The notes: generated from the letters alone by a model not told the origin. Shown: positions 23,680 to 33,360, numbered from the stretch's first letter. The stretch: 64,000 nt of DNA from Aeromonas allosaccharophila (GCF_000819685.1 NZ_CDBR01000095.1:1-64000), one strand, 5' to 3'. Program-made: numbers and translations.

Positions 23680-24951
23680 TTATTTCAGCAGGCTGAAGAT
23701 CAGCGCCGATACCGCCAGCGAACCGGTCAGCAGGATAAAGCCGTTGGTCCAGCCATGACGGAAGCGGGCCAGCGCCTCCACCTTGTAGATCGCAATGACC
23801 GGCATGATGAACAGGATCATGGCAATGACCGGGCCGGAGAGGGTCTCCATCAGGCCGAGGATCCCCGGGTTGATCACGGCGGCGCCCCAGATGGCGAAGA
23901 ACATCAGGGCGATGCCCAGCTTGTCCGCCTTTGCCTGCGGCAGGCCGTTGGGCTTGGCGATCAGGCTTTTCAGGCTTTCGCGGGCACCGAGGAAGTGGCC
24001 GAGGAAGGAGGAGCTGATGGCGATAAAGGCGATCAGCGGCCCCAGAGTCACGATCACCGGGTTGTCGGTGATGTTGGCGAGATAGGAGAGTACCGAGACG
24101 TTCTGCGCCTTGGCTTCAGCCAGCTGGGCTGGCGAGAGGCTCAGCACGCAGGAGAAGACGAAGAACAGCACGAATCCCACCAGCATCACTGTGGTGTTGC
24201 GCAGGATCAGGCCGCTCTTGGCTTCTGCCTGCTCGCCATATTCACGGCGCTGCACGTTGGCAAAGCCGGAGATGGCGGCGGCGTGGCTGAAGGCGAACAC
24301 GGTGACCGGCAGCGCCAGCCAGACGGTATTGAGGAAGCTGACCCCTTCAAACGCGGTCACTTCCGGCCACTGCCACTGGGGAATGAGGTAGCAGGAGAGC
24401 GCCGCCAGAATGGCCGCCAGCGGATAGACCATAAAGGCGAAGGCGCGCAGCATCGCTTTCTCACCCGCCAGCATCACGGCGATCATGGCGAACACCAGCA
24501 CGCCGGAGAGCATCACCCGATCCGGAGCCGCCATGCCGAGCTGGTTGACCATGAAGCTCTCCACCGTGTTGGTCAGTCCGACCCCGTAGATGAGCAGGAT
24601 CGGGAAGATGGAAAGGAAGTAGAGCGCCGAGATGAGGCGACCGGCCATCTTGCCGAAATGCTCCTCCGCCACTTCGGTGAAGTCGGCGTGGGGACGTGAA
24701 GAGGAGAGCACGAAGCGCGCCAGCCCGCGGTGGGCGAGGAAGGTCATGGGGCCCGCCAGTACCGCGACGATGACGAGGGGCCAGATCCCGCCCAGACCCA
24801 GATTGATGGGCAGGAACAGGATGCCAGCGCCAACGGCGGTACCAAACAGACTGATAACCCAGTGGGTGTCGTGACGGCGCCAGCGGGTGGTGCTGGCCGT
24901 GGTGGAGCAGGAACCGGATAGCTCCTTGGTCGCCTCTACAGATAAACTCAT
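23680..24951 (-). CDS. sdaC: serine transporter, HAAAP family (SdaC-like)
   Basis: This 423-aa protein has 11 membrane segments. SLFGTAVGAGILFLPINLG (34-52) and the FAHRGL-like MTFLAHRGLARFVLSS segment are hallmarks of SdaC/TdcC/MtrB transporters. Overall colinearity with SdaC is high, including FFVFSCVLSLSPAQLAEAKAQN and LGHFLGARE. It imports serine with protons. No serine deaminase gene is adjacent. The gene has a long, AT-rich upstream region likely to hold its control sites. Confidence 0.85.
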   Translation of the reverse strand: MSLSVEATKELSGSCSTTASTTRWRRHDTHWVISLFGTAVGAGILFLPINLGLGGIWPLVIVAVLAGPMTFLAHRGLARFVLSSSRPHADFTEVAEEHFGKMAGRLISALYFLSIFPILLIYGVGLTNTVESFMVNQLGMAAPDRVMLSGVLVFAMIAVMLAGEKAMLRAFAFMVYPLAAILAALSCYLIPQWQWPEVTAFEGVSFLNTVWLALPVTVFAFSHAAAISGFANVQRREYGEQAEAKSGLILRNTTVMLVGFVLFFVFSCVLSLSPAQLAEAKAQNVSVLSYLANITDNPVIVTLGPLIAFIAISSSFLGHFLGARESLKSLIAKPNGLPQAKADKLGIALMFFAIWGAAVINPGILGLMETLSGPVIAMILFIMPVIAIYKVEALARFRHGWTNGFILLTGSLAVSALIFSLLK

Positions 24952-25330
24952 TACTAATTCACTTTTTGTCAGTGTTTTAATCTGAGTTCATTGTGGTTTA
25001 TCGGGATTTAATTCTCAAAAAGCGAGACTGAAACATATCACTGCCATTGCAGGCTTTAGCCAGTGAGATTGGGAATGGAATCTGGAACACGGAATGCAAC
25101 AAAACTGAAATTCATCTATTTTGCAAAATATAAAACCAAAATTTGATCTGGTCTCATTTTTTTATTTTGGCTAATTAGGTGTTTTCAGGATTACATGAAA
25201 AATAGCACCATTTCTCACCGACCGATTGTGATGTTTCACTATCATTTTGCTGCTTTGCCAGCGTATCACGCTGTTCAAAAGCGCCTCAGGTAGCGGATCA
25301 CACCAGTCATCACCCCGGACAACGACTCTG
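24952..25330. other. AT-rich gene-free region upstream of sdaC
   Basis: About 380 bp contain no credible reading frame. Base composition is clearly lower in GC than the flanks, with runs such as TTTTTTATTTT and CAAAATATAAAACC. A TGTGA half-site at about 25225 lacks its partner, so I do not call a CRP site. It most likely holds the sdaC promoter and activator sites. Confidence 0.6.
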
Positions 25331-25361
25331 AAAAAGCAGGCGGCCATCGGGCCGCCTGCTT
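25331..25361 (-). terminator. cysQ terminator
   Basis: AAGCAGGCGGCC / GGCCGCCTGCTT with loop CGAT is a 12-bp perfect stem followed by TTTTT on the minus strand, 28 bp past the cysQ stop. Confidence 0.88.
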
Positions 25362-25388
25362 GTCTGGTGTGGTGACATCGCTATCCGT

Positions 25389-26201
25389 CTAGTGAGCCAG
25401 AATGCTGCCCCAGGCGAGATCCGGATCTCCCATCACGATAAAGTCCGGGTTCTCCAGCGACTCGGTTTCGTTGTAACTGAGCGGCTGCAACGCCAGGCTG
25501 AGGATGCGGCCACCGGCCGCCTCGACGATGCACTGGGCGGCGGCGGTATCCCACTCGCCGGTGGGGCCGAGCCGCACGTAGCAATCGGCTGCCCCTTCCG
25601 CCACCAGACAGGATTTGAGGGAGCTGGAACCCAGCGGGATCAGCTCGTAGTTGATGGCCGGGTTGAGGCGGCGGGTGAGGTTCTCCAGCTTCTGGCGGCG
25701 GCTGATGGCCACCACCAGCGAGTCGGGTTGGTCATGCTCGTGGTGCGTGGCGCTGATGGGCAATACCTCACCATTTACCTCCTTGAAGGCGCCGTAGCCG
25801 CGCACCGCCCAGTAGAGCACGTTGGACTCGGGGGCGTAGATGACCCCGAGCACCGGCACATTGTCCCGCACCAGGGCGATCAGGGTGGCGAAGTCGCCGC
25901 TGCCCGCGATAAATTCGCCAGTGCCGTCGAGGGGATCCACCAGCCAGTACTGCCGCCAGTTGGCGCGCTGGCTGAAGGGGATGTCGGCCGCCTCTTCGGT
26001 CAGCACCGGCACATGGGGGGTGAGCGCCGAGAGCGCCTGCTTGAGGTAGGCATCGGCAGCAAGATCGGCACTGGTGACCGGGGTCGCATCCTCCTTCAGC
26101 TGACGCTCGAACTGACCGCCGTGATAGATGTCGTGAAGGATCCTTCCGGCTTCGCGGGCAATCTCCTTGACCCCCGGCACCCAGGCCAACAACTCCTGCA
26201 T
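25389..26201 (-). CDS. cysQ: 3'(2'),5'-bisphosphate nucleotidase CysQ
   Basis: This 270-aa inositol-monophosphatase-family enzyme has the metal-binding motifs LTEEAADIP (Glu), DPLDGTGEF (Asp-Asp), and WDTAAAQCIVEAAGG near the C-terminus. It removes the 3'-phosphate of PAP formed in sulfate assimilation. It follows nudE by 37 bp on the same strand, forming a two-gene nucleotide-housekeeping operon, and ends at the terminator at 25331-25361. Confidence 0.94.
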   Translation of the reverse strand: MQELLAWVPGVKEIAREAGRILHDIYHGGQFERQLKEDATPVTSADLAADAYLKQALSALTPHVPVLTEEAADIPFSQRANWRQYWLVDPLDGTGEFIAGSGDFATLIALVRDNVPVLGVIYAPESNVLYWAVRGYGAFKEVNGEVLPISATHHEHDQPDSLVVAISRRQKLENLTRRLNPAINYELIPLGSSSLKSCLVAEGAADCYVRLGPTGEWDTAAAQCIVEAAGGRILSLALQPLSYNETESLENPDFIVMGDPDLAWGSILAH

Positions 26202-26238
26202 CTCGTTATCCTCTGTCTGTTAACTGCCCGTCTGCGGG

Positions 26239-26847
26239 CTACTCTGCCTGCTCCGCCAGCCACTTCTGGGCCAAGAGCAGGGCACTGATGCTGCGCGACT
26301 CGGTGAAGTCGGGCCGTGCCAGCAATTCGTCGATCCGGTTCAGCGGCCAGGGGATCACCTCGAGGGGCTCCGGCTCGTCGCCGATCCGCTGCTCGGGGAA
26401 GAGATCCCGGGCCAGCAGGATATCCATCCGGCTGGAGAAGTAACCGGGCGCCAGCGACACCTGCTTGAGCAGGGTCAGGTTATTGGCGCCAAAGCCCGCT
26501 TCTTCCATCAGCTCCCGGTTGCCCGCCTCGAAGGCATTCTCGCCCGGGTCGATCAGCCCCTTGGGAAAGCCCAGCTCATAGGAGTGGGTGCCCGCCGCGT
26601 ATTCGCGCACCAGCAGCAGGGTGTGGGCATCGAACAGCGGCACCACCATGACGGCGCCCCGGTTGCCGCCGCGCATCCGCTCGTAGACCCGCTCTTCGCC
26701 GTTAGAGAATTTGAGGTGTAGCGATTCCACCTTGAACAGTCGGCTCTCGGCCACGATATCGGCCTTGAGGATCTCCGGTTTGCTCTTGGGGTGATCCAGT
26801 TGGTCGGCTGAGATGTGCTCGGGTTTGCTCTTGTGGGGGTCGCTCAT
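26239..26847 (-). CDS. nudE: ADP compounds hydrolase NudE (Nudix)
   Basis: This 202-aa protein carries a complete Nudix box at 97-119 (GLIDPGENAFEAGNREL then MEEAGF), with all conserved Gly and Glu residues. The start MSDPHKSKPE at 26847 fits NudE. Longer frames to 26928 overlap the divergent yrfG promoter. NudE hydrolyses ADP-ribose, NADH and diadenosine phosphates. Its divergence from yrfG echoes the nudE/yrfG neighbourhood of enterics, but mrcA is not next to it here. Confidence 0.9.
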   Translation of the reverse strand: MSDPHKSKPEHISADQLDHPKSKPEILKADIVAESRLFKVESLHLKFSNGEERVYERMRGGNRGAVMVVPLFDAHTLLLVREYAAGTHSYELGFPKGLIDPGENAFEAGNRELMEEAGFGANNLTLLKQVSLAPGYFSSRMDILLARDLFPEQRIGDEPEPLEVIPWPLNRIDELLARPDFTESRSISALLLAQKWLAEQAE

Positions 26848-26991
26848 CGGACGCTGGCTGCTCGTTAAAAAATCGTGCTTCAAGAGTAAACGACTCTCAC
26901 ACCGAACACCACGGGCCAGGGATGGCAAAGGGGGAGGAAAAATCCGTTATACTGCCGCCCCGTTTTCCGAGATCCGCGATCAAGAGGCCCG

Positions 26992-27672
26992 ATGCCACAC
27001 TCCCGCTCCATCACCTTGCCCTGGCACCAGATAAATACCGTCTTGCTCGATATGGATGGCACCCTGATCGATCTGCATTTTGACAACCACCTCTGGCAGC
27101 AGCTGGTGCCGGAGCGTTACGCCGAGCGGCTCGGTCTGCCGCTGGATGAAGCCAAAGCGCAGATCGACGTCCACTATCACGCCGTCAACGGCACCCTCAA
27201 CTGGTACTGCGTGGATTACTGGAGCGAGACCCTGGGGCTCGACATTCGTGCTCTCAAGCAGGAGCTGCTGGCGAAGATCCAGTGGCGTCCCCATGCCATC
27301 CCTTTTCTGGCCGAGTTGCGTGCCGCGGGCAAGCAGCTGGTGCTTTTCACCAACGCCCACCCCGCCAGCCTGTCGGTGAAGGATGCGCAGCTTGGCCTTG
27401 CCGAGCATCTGGATCTGATGGTGAGTACCCACGAACTGGGCTGGTCGAAGGAGAGCCAGCACTGCTGGCAGGCGCTGGCCGAGCGGCTGGCGTTCGATCC
27501 GGCCCGCACCCTATTTGTGGATGACAGCGAGCGGATCCTGCGGGCCGCCGCCGACTATGGTATCGGCTATCAGCTGGCGATCCAGAATCCGGATAGCTGC
27601 AAGCCGGAGCAGAGCATCACCGCTTTTCCGGCGATCCGCGACTATGCCGAGTTGCTGCCGCTGGCAATCTGA
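26992..27672 (+). CDS. yrfG: GMP/IMP nucleotidase, HAD superfamily
   Basis: This 226-aa HAD hydrolase has motif I DMDGT (20-24, nucleophile Asp20), motif II LFTNAHP, the motif III Lys in the ELGWSKESQ region, and motif IV VDDSERIL. It is colinear with YrfG, which dephosphorylates GMP and IMP. It is transcribed divergently from nudE-cysQ and ends before a palindrome at 27687-27713. Confidence 0.9.
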   Translation: MPHSRSITLPWHQINTVLLDMDGTLIDLHFDNHLWQQLVPERYAERLGLPLDEAKAQIDVHYHAVNGTLNWYCVDYWSETLGLDIRALKQELLAKIQWRPHAIPFLAELRAAGKQLVLFTNAHPASLSVKDAQLGLAEHLDLMVSTHELGWSKESQHCWQALAERLAFDPARTLFVDDSERILRAAADYGIGYQLAIQNPDSCKPEQSITAFPAIRDYAELLPLAI

Positions 27673-27686
27673 GTCTGCTGAAACGA

Positions 27687-27713
27687 GAGAGGGCTGCATC
27701 GTGCAGCCCTCTC
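27687..27713. terminator. hairpin between yrfG and a small membrane-protein gene
   Basis: GAGAGGGCTGCA / TGCAGCCCTCTC with a 3-nt loop separates two converging genes. It lacks a long T tract, so termination strength is uncertain. Confidence 0.55.
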
Positions 27714-27740
27714 AGTATCTGAAACCTGGCGGTGAAAAAA

Positions 27741-27953
27741 TCACAGCTCCCGAAACGGGCGCCGCTTCTCCTCTTCGATGACGATCGCCTCCAGATTGGC
27801 GACCCGCTCCTGCAGCTCCCGAATGACCAGATCCTGCTTTCCGAGGCGGTCGGTGATGCGGGCATCCCCCATCTGATAGCGGGCCCGCTTGCCGAGATAT
27901 CCGAACAATACGCTGATAAATACGATCAGGACTATGCCTGTCCACATGGTCAT
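27741..27953 (-). CDS. small membrane protein with PspB-like layout
   Basis: This 70-aa protein has one N-terminal membrane segment (residues 4-20) and then a charged coiled coil with heptad leucines (DLVIRELQERVANLEAIV). It starts at ATG 27953 behind AAGGAG. The topology resembles phage-shock protein B, whose coiled coil talks to PspA and PspC, but no other psp gene is nearby and the similarity is one of layout only. Function unknown. Confidence 0.7.
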   Translation of the reverse strand: MTMWTGIVLIVFISVLFGYLGKRARYQMGDARITDRLGKQDLVIRELQERVANLEAIVIEEEKRRPFREL

Positions 27954-28064
27954 GTCACGACTCCTTGTCGTCTATAAACGGCAAAAACGCTGATGGGATC
28001 CGTTCTGTTTTCTCACAGCCGCCAATTGGCCGCAATGGGGCCCGTTTCGCCTTTGTGATGCAGT

Positions 28065-28147
28065 TGGCTATTGCTGCCAGAGGGGGCGGCCAAGCCACAA
28101 TTTTGTTACTCGGGTGGCTATTGTTGCCAGAGGGGGCGGCCAAGCCA
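28065..28147. repeat. 33-bp direct repeat at the 3' end of the DUF1294 gene
   Basis: TGGCTATTGCTGCCAGAGGG begins the first copy (28065-28097); the second (28115-28147) differs at a single base. They are spaced 50 bp apart. The downstream-coding copy contains the end and stop codon of the DUF1294 gene; the other duplicates that tail outside the gene. Confidence 0.9.
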
Positions 28148-28453
28148 GAGCGCCCACAGGGTGAGGTGCAGCAGCACGATAAACCAGAAGACCAGCCGGT
28201 AGCTGCGCTTCTGGGTCTTGTGGCGCAGCCACTGGCGGGCAACCAGCGCCCCCGGCCAGCCGCCGCACAGCTCCAGCAGATGGAGCCTCGATTCGGGAAT
28301 GCGCCACTCACCCCGTACCGCCTGCCGCTTGTCCCAGGCGTAGGCGGCGACCGTGAGCAGACTCATGAAGAGCAACACGGCCAGCGGCCACCACTGCTGT
28401 TCGCCGAGGCCGAGCCAGAGGGCGGCGCCCAGTGGCAGCAGTGCCAGCGCCAT
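28118..28453 (-). CDS. DUF1294 family small membrane protein
   Basis: This 111-aa protein has two membrane segments near the N-terminus and one near the C-terminus. It carries the DUF1294 signature YAWDKRQA...WRIPESRLHLLEL-GGWPGALVA, followed by RHKTQKRSYR. The family is often fused to cold-shock domains, but here it stands alone. Its ATG overlaps the stop of the upstream acetyltransferase gene (TGATG), so the two are coupled. Its last codons lie in a duplicated 33-bp segment. Confidence 0.85.
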   Translation of the reverse strand: MALALLPLGAALWLGLGEQQWWPLAVLLFMSLLTVAAYAWDKRQAVRGEWRIPESRLHLLELCGGWPGALVARQWLRHKTQKRSYRLVFWFIVLLHLTLWALWLGRPLWQQ

Positions 28454-29043
28454 CACTGGGCCAGCTCCCAGCAGCGCTCCTCGTCCTGCTTGAGGGTGCG
28501 GATCACCCTGGCCGGATTGCCCACCGCCACCGAGTCGGCCGGGATGTCGCGGGTGACCACGGCGCCGGCGCCAATGATGGAGCGAGGCCCTATGGTGACG
28601 CCGGGGCAGATGATGGCGCCGCCGCCAATCCAGCAGTCATCGCCGATCCGTACCGGCTTGTTGTAGGCAGTCCAGTTGCGTCGTTCCAGATAGTTCATGG
28701 TGTGGGTGGCGGTGTAGATCTGCACGTTGGGGGCCAGCAGCACATGGCTGCCGATGTGCACTTCTCCCACGTCGAGAATGGTGACGTTGAAGTTGAAGAA
28801 GGTCTTCTCGCCGATATGAATGTTGCGGCCGAATTCGCAGGTGAAGGGCGTGCTGATCCAGCAGGAATCGGGGCAGTGGCCGAACAGCTCGCGGCAGATC
28901 TGCTGGCGCAGAGGGCCATCGCCCGCCGATGAACCATTGAGCCGGGCCAGCAGCGCCTGACCGCGGATCCGGTCGTTGGCTATCTCCTCGCTCTGGCTAT
29001 CCAGTGCCCCGCCAGCCAGTACCTTGTCCCAGTCGCTCGCCAT
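28453..29043 (-). CDS. maltose/galactoside O-acetyltransferase family protein
   Basis: This 196-aa left-handed beta-helix acetyltransferase starts at ATG 29043 behind GAGGAGG. It has a short helical N-terminus (MASDWDKVLAG) and hexapeptide repeats (IGGGAIICPGVTIGPRSIIGAGAVVTRDIP). The catalytic-type His lies in IYTATHTMNYLERR. This is the Maa/LacA/NodL pattern; the acceptor sugar cannot be deduced. It is coupled to the DUF1294 gene downstream. Confidence 0.88.
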   Translation of the reverse strand: MASDWDKVLAGGALDSQSEEIANDRIRGQALLARLNGSSAGDGPLRQQICRELFGHCPDSCWISTPFTCEFGRNIHIGEKTFFNFNVTILDVGEVHIGSHVLLAPNVQIYTATHTMNYLERRNWTAYNKPVRIGDDCWIGGGAIICPGVTIGPRSIIGAGAVVTRDIPADSVAVGNPARVIRTLKQDEERCWELAQ

Positions 29044-29129
29044 TGCTACCTCCTCATGCTGCAAGAGGGGGCAGTATACGTGACAAGCGCGAGAGGCGTC
29101 AGTCTGTCACTTCTGGCAGGTGATCCCGG

Positions 29130-30392
29130 TCAATCTGCGGGCCAGATAAGGGGCAGGATCAGCAGGGCCGAGACGAAGTAGGGCAGCAGCACCCGCAGCC
29201 CGAGACTACGGCCGCCAATGCCGAGGGCCAGCAACCCCTTCACCAGCGAGTTGACCAGCCCGGCCAGCAGGATGCCGCGGGCCGCCACCTCCAGCGCCAG
29301 CTCCTTGTGGGAGAGCTGGGAGAGCGACAGCGTGATGGCGTCCACGTCGGTGATCCCCGACACCAGCGCCAGCAGATAGACCCCGGAGTTGCCCACCTTG
29401 TCTTGCAGCAGGGTGGCCATAAAGCCGATCAGCGCCAGCAGCAGGCCGAACTTGATGGCGGTGGCGAGATCGAGCGGGTTGCTGGTTTCCGGTTTCACCG
29501 GGCCATCGGTCAGCTCCTCGCGCTGACGCCAGAACCAGAAGGCAAAGCCGTAGACAGTGGTGGCCAGCAGTAGCAGGGGGACGACGAGGCGCATAGCCAG
29601 TTCGCTGTGAATGAGCAGCACCAGCACCAGCAACCGCAACCACATGGTGGCCCCTGCCAGCAGGATGCCGGTGGCCAGCAGCCGCTCCAGCCCGCCCTGC
29701 TCCTTGTTGAGGCGGGCAAACTGCAATGTGAGGGCGGTGGAGGAGGCCAGCCCGGCTAGTATGCTGGTGAGCACCAGCCCGGAGCGGGTGCCGAGCAGCC
29801 GCACTGCGAAGTGGCCACAAAACGAGATGCCGGCGATCACCACCACCATCAGCCAGATCTTGAAGGGGTTAAAGGCATCGAGGGGCCCCATCTCCTCGTT
29901 GGGCAGCACCGGCAGCAGCACCAGCGAGATAAGCAGAAAACGCAGAGTAGCGTGGAACTCGGTTTCGCTCAGAAACAGCATCCCCTGCTGGATCTGCCCC
30001 TTCAAGCCCATCAACAGGGCGGCCAGCACGGCGCAGGCGACCGCTTCGCTCGGGCTGAGCAGCACTGACATCAGGCCTAGCAGGTAGGTGAGCAGCATGG
30101 CCACCGAGCTGGTGAGGCCGAACTCCCCTTGCCAGCGCTGGGCCAGCCAGACCGAGAGGCCGCAGCCGGTCACCACCGCCAGCAAGCCGAGCAGCGGCAG
30201 CCAGGGGCCCAGAGTCGGCAACAGCAAACCGCATACCCCGCCGAGCAGGCCGATGAGGCCGTAGGTCCGCATCCCGGCGATGCGCTGGTTATCCCCCAGC
30301 TGGCGCACCTGCCAGCCCCGCTCCAGCCCGATGATAAGACCGATGGCCAGCGAGACCAGGGCTCCGTTGACGGGTTCGGCATTGATCCACAT
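29130..30392 (-). CDS. MgtC/SapB-DUF4010 membrane protein
   Basis: This 420-aa membrane protein starts at ATG 30392 (MWINAEPVNG) after AAAGGAA. The N-terminal MgtC/SapB-like part holds SLAIGLIIGLERGWQVR (13-29) and RTYGLIGLLGG. The longer C-terminal part with GLASSTALTLQFARL and GITDVDAITLSLSQL is the DUF4010 domain. Members are proposed to act in cation homeostasis or transport; no substrate is known to me. The frame extends to 30572 without a ribosome site and is rejected. Confidence 0.85.
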   Translation of the reverse strand: MWINAEPVNGALVSLAIGLIIGLERGWQVRQLGDNQRIAGMRTYGLIGLLGGVCGLLLPTLGPWLPLLGLLAVVTGCGLSVWLAQRWQGEFGLTSSVAMLLTYLLGLMSVLLSPSEAVACAVLAALLMGLKGQIQQGMLFLSETEFHATLRFLLISLVLLPVLPNEEMGPLDAFNPFKIWLMVVVIAGISFCGHFAVRLLGTRSGLVLTSILAGLASSTALTLQFARLNKEQGGLERLLATGILLAGATMWLRLLVLVLLIHSELAMRLVVPLLLLATTVYGFAFWFWRQREELTDGPVKPETSNPLDLATAIKFGLLLALIGFMATLLQDKVGNSGVYLLALVSGITDVDAITLSLSQLSHKELALEVAARGILLAGLVNSLVKGLLALGIGGRSLGLRVLLPYFVSALLILPLIWPAD

Positions 30393-30607
30393 GGCGGATT
30401 CCTTTTCGCGTTGTTGCTGCCTGATCCCATGATGGCACAGGGCGTAAGGAGGCAGAGGGGCATGGCTCACAGAGTCTGCGTCCGGCTCCCGGTGCGGGTG
30501 AGTGGTAGATATGAGCAAAAGAGATAAGCAAAGAGTTATTTCTTCCTTCTGGGCATAACAACTCCACGGCATGCTGTTCTCAACCCAACAAGATATGGAG
30601 AATCACC

Positions 30608-31609
30608 ATGAAACTGCGAATGACCGCACTGACCCTGCTCTCCCTGCTGGCATTTGGCCAGGCCAATGCCGCCGAGATCCGTTTGCTCAACGTCTCTTAC
30701 GATCCGACCCGCGAGCTGTTTCAGGAGTACAACGCCGCCTTTGCCAAGGAGTGGAAGGCGAAGACCGGCGACGACGTGGTGGTGAGCCAGTCTCACGGTG
30801 GCTCCGGCAAACAGGCCCGCGCCGTGGTGGATGGACTGGAGGCCGACGTGGTGTCGCTGGCGCTGGCCTACGACGTCAATGCCGTCGCTAAGGCGGGATT
30901 GACCGCCGCCGACTGGCAGAGCCGCCTTGACAACAATGCGGCGCCCTATACCTCCACCATCGTCTTCCTGGTGCGCAAGGGTAATCCCAAGCAGATCAAG
31001 GATTGGGACGATCTGGTGCGCAAGGATGTCGCCATCGTCACCCCCAACCCCAAGACCTCCGGCGGTGCCCGCTGGAACTATCTGGCCGCCTGGGGTTACG
31101 CCCTGAAGAAGAGTGGCAGTGAAGAGGGGGCCAAGCAGTTTGTTGGCGATCTCTTCAAGAACGTGAAAGTGCTGGACTCCGGCGCTCGCGGCGCCACCAC
31201 CAGTTTTACCGAGCGCGGTCTTGGTGACGTGCTGCTGGCGTGGGAGAACGAAGCCCTGCTGGTGCTCGGTCAGGCGGGTGCCAGCGACAAGTTCGAGCTG
31301 GTGGTGCCTTCGGTCTCCATTCTGGCGGAGCCGCCGGTTGCGGTGGTGGACAAGGTGGCCAGGAAGCACGGTACCGAGGCGGTCTCCAAGGCCTATCTCG
31401 ATTATCTCTACTCTGACGAGGGGCAGCATATTGTCGCCAAGCATCACTATCGCCCCAGCAACCCGGCGATCCTGAAGGAGACGGCGGCGCAGTTCCCGAA
31501 ACTTGCCCTCTTTACCGTCAAGGATCTGGAAGGGGATTGGGAGAAGGCCCAGAAGAAACACTTCGCCCAGGGCGGTCTGTTTGACCTGATCTATCAACCG
31601 GGTGGCTGA
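30608..31609 (+). CDS. sbp: periplasmic sulfate-binding protein
   Basis: This 333-aa solute-binding protein has a signal peptide (1-21, cut after ANA). The sulfate/thiosulfate-binder motifs are present: [61 protein letters not shown] and [10 protein letters not shown]. It is closer to Sbp than to CysP ([23 protein letters not shown]). It feeds the CysTWA permease encoded downstream. An alpha/beta hydrolase gene and a terminator separate it from cysT. Confidence 0.93.
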   Translation: MKLRMTALTLLSLLAFGQANAAEIRLLNVSYDPTRELFQEYNAAFAKEWKAKTGDDVVVSQSHGGSGKQARAVVDGLEADVVSLALAYDVNAVAKAGLTAADWQSRLDNNAAPYTSTIVFLVRKGNPKQIKDWDDLVRKDVAIVTPNPKTSGGARWNYLAAWGYALKKSGSEEGAKQFVGDLFKNVKVLDSGARGATTSFTERGLGDVLLAWENEALLVLGQAGASDKFELVVPSVSILAEPPVAVVDKVARKHGTEAVSKAYLDYLYSDEGQHIVAKHHYRPSNPAILKETAAQFPKLALFTVKDLEGDWEKAQKKHFAQGGLFDLIYQPGG

Positions 31610-31672
31610 GGCTGACCAGCACTTATCCCATCTTTAGCACTGGCCCCTGTGCCAGCCGATAGGAGCACCAAG

Positions 31673-32248
31673 ATGAACAAGATCCTCCTGGTTCCCGGTC
31701 TGCACAACAGCGGGCCGGATCACTGGCAGAGCCGCTGGCACGATCACTTTCCCCACTGGCAGCGGATGACCGGGCTGCCGTGGGACAAGCCGGACCTCAG
31801 GGTCTGGAGTGCCAAACTGGCGAGCAAGCTGAAGAGTCGCCGTAGCCGGGTCCATCTGGTGGCCCACTCCTTCGGTGCGCTGACCGCCATCGCGGCGGCC
31901 CGCTTGCAGCCGGAGAAAGTCGCCTCGATCTTTCTGGTGGCGCCCGCCGATCCCGCCCGTTTTGGCATTGCGGATGAGGTATTGGCCGGGCCGCTGCAGG
32001 TATCGGCCCAGCTGGTGGCCAGCCGCAATGATCCCTGGATGAGCTATGAACGGGCCGAATACTGGAGTCGTCAGTGGCAGGTGCCGCTGTTCGATGCCGG
32101 TGAGGCGGGCCATATCAATGCCCAGTCCGGTCATGGGGATTGGCATCAGGGGCTGCATTTGCTGGGTGCTCTCTATCGCCGTGGCGAGCTGGTGGTGACG
32201 CCGGTCAAGGTGGCTTCGCCCCGGCCGGTCGAGCTCGGTTTTCGCTAG
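31673..32248 (+). CDS. RBBP9/YdeN-type alpha/beta hydrolase
   Basis: This 191-aa protein starts at ATG 31673 after AGGAGCACCAAG. It has the small serine-hydrolase pattern of the RBBP9/YdeN family: LLVPGLHNSGPDHWQSRW near the N-terminus, nucleophile elbow AHSFGA (about 65-70), and a catalytic His in EAGHINAQSGHGDW. Its place between sbp and cysT suggests a link to sulfur uptake, but the substrate is unknown. A strong terminator follows at 32349. Confidence 0.85.
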   Translation: MNKILLVPGLHNSGPDHWQSRWHDHFPHWQRMTGLPWDKPDLRVWSAKLASKLKSRRSRVHLVAHSFGALTAIAAARLQPEKVASIFLVAPADPARFGIADEVLAGPLQVSAQLVASRNDPWMSYERAEYWSRQWQVPLFDAGEAGHINAQSGHGDWHQGLHLLGALYRRGELVVTPVKVASPRPVELGFR

Positions 32249-32348
32249 TTATCTGTGACGTGGTTGGAGGGTTGGCGAACACGCTGTTCGTTGGCGGCTC
32301 CACGCCTCCCGTTCTTTGAATGCTCCGCTCCGTATTGCTCCATTTCTT

Positions 32349-32381
32349 AGGTCTTTTATTTATATAAAAGACCTTTTTTTA
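32349..32381 (+). terminator. terminator after the sbp-hydrolase pair
   Basis: AGGTCTTTTA / TAAAAGACCT with loop TTTATA is followed by seven Ts. It splits the sulfate cluster into sbp-hydrolase and cysTWA units. Confidence 0.92.
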
Positions 32382-32520
32382 TTTGGATCGCTCTAAAAGC
32401 CTTGTCCTACCGTTGTTAGACAAAAAAGTGATTAGCAAAGTCGCAAACGATGTTTGTTGCTGATTGGAAGAGTGCGCAGAATCACCATATCGAAACTTCT
32501 TCATAACAGATGGATGTGTT

Positions 32521-33360
32521 ATGCGATTTGGTTCTTATTCTGTCCTGCCCGGTTTTGGCCCCACGTTGGGGTTCAGCCTGCTCTATCTGGGCCTGCTGGT
32601 GCTGTTGCCGCTCTCGGCACTGGTGCTGTTTGCGGTCAACAACCTCACCGCCGCCGAGTTCTGGCAGGTGATCGGTTCACCCCGGGTGCTCGCCTCCTTT
32701 CGCCTGAGCTTCGGCGCGGCCTTTATCGCGGCACTGCTCAACAGCCTGTTTGGCCTGATCCTGGCCTGGATCCTGGTGCGCTATACCTTCCCTGGTCGTC
32801 GGTTGGTGGATGCGCTGATCGACCTGCCGTTTGCCATGCCGACCGCCGTCTCCGGCATCGCCCTGTGCGCCATCTTCGCTCCCAACGGCTGGATCGGCCA
32901 GCTCCTGGCGCCGTTCGGCATCCAGCTCGCCTACAACCCCATCGGCGTAGTGATTGCGCTCACCTTTATCGGCCTGCCCTTTGTGGTGCGTACCCTGCAA
33001 CCGGTACTGCGCGAAGCCGAGAGCGAGCAGGAAGAGGCAGCAGCCAGCCTCGGCGCCGATCGCTGGCAGACCTTCCTGCGGGTGCTGTGGCCGACCCTGA
33101 TCCCGGCCCTGCTCACCGGCTTTGCGCTGGCATTCGCCCGCGGGGTGGGGGAGTACGGCTCCGTCATCTTTATCGCCGGCAACTTGCCGATGGTCTCCGA
33201 AATCGCCCCGCTGATGATCATGAGCCATCTGGAGGAGTACGACTACGCCGGTGCCTCCGCCATCGCCGTGGTGATGCTGCTGATTTCGTTCATTTTGTTA
33301 CTGCTAATCAACAAGTTGCAGGCCTGGAGCTGGTCTCGCATCGGAGGGAGCCGGATATGA
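32521..33360 (+). CDS. cysT: sulfate ABC transporter permease CysT
   Basis: This 279-aa permease has six membrane segments and an EAA loop ([20 protein letters not shown]). It also has the [18 protein letters not shown] segment typical of CysT/CysU. I start it at ATG 32521 ([13 protein letters not shown]). It overlaps cysW by ATGA. With CysW it forms the inner-membrane channel for sulfate/thiosulfate. The 270-bp upstream gap probably holds a promoter under CysB control. Confidence 0.94.
   Translation: MRFGSYSVLPGFGPTLGFSLLYLGLLVLLPLSALVLFAVNNLTAAEFWQVIGSPRVLASFRLSFGAAFIAALLNSLFGLILAWILVRYTFPGRRLVDALIDLPFAMPTAVSGIALCAIFAPNGWIGQLLAPFGIQLAYNPIGVVIALTFIGLPFVVRTLQPVLREAESEQEEAAASLGADRWQTFLRVLWPTLIPALLTGFALAFARGVGEYGSVIFIAGNLPMVSEIAPLMIMSHLEEYDYAGASAIAVVMLLISFILLLLINKLQAWSWSRIGGSRI

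Noticed and set aside
25220-25245. TGTGA half-site upstream of sdaC as a CRP site
   Set aside because: The partner half is ACTAT rather than TCACA, so the palindrome is too weak to call.
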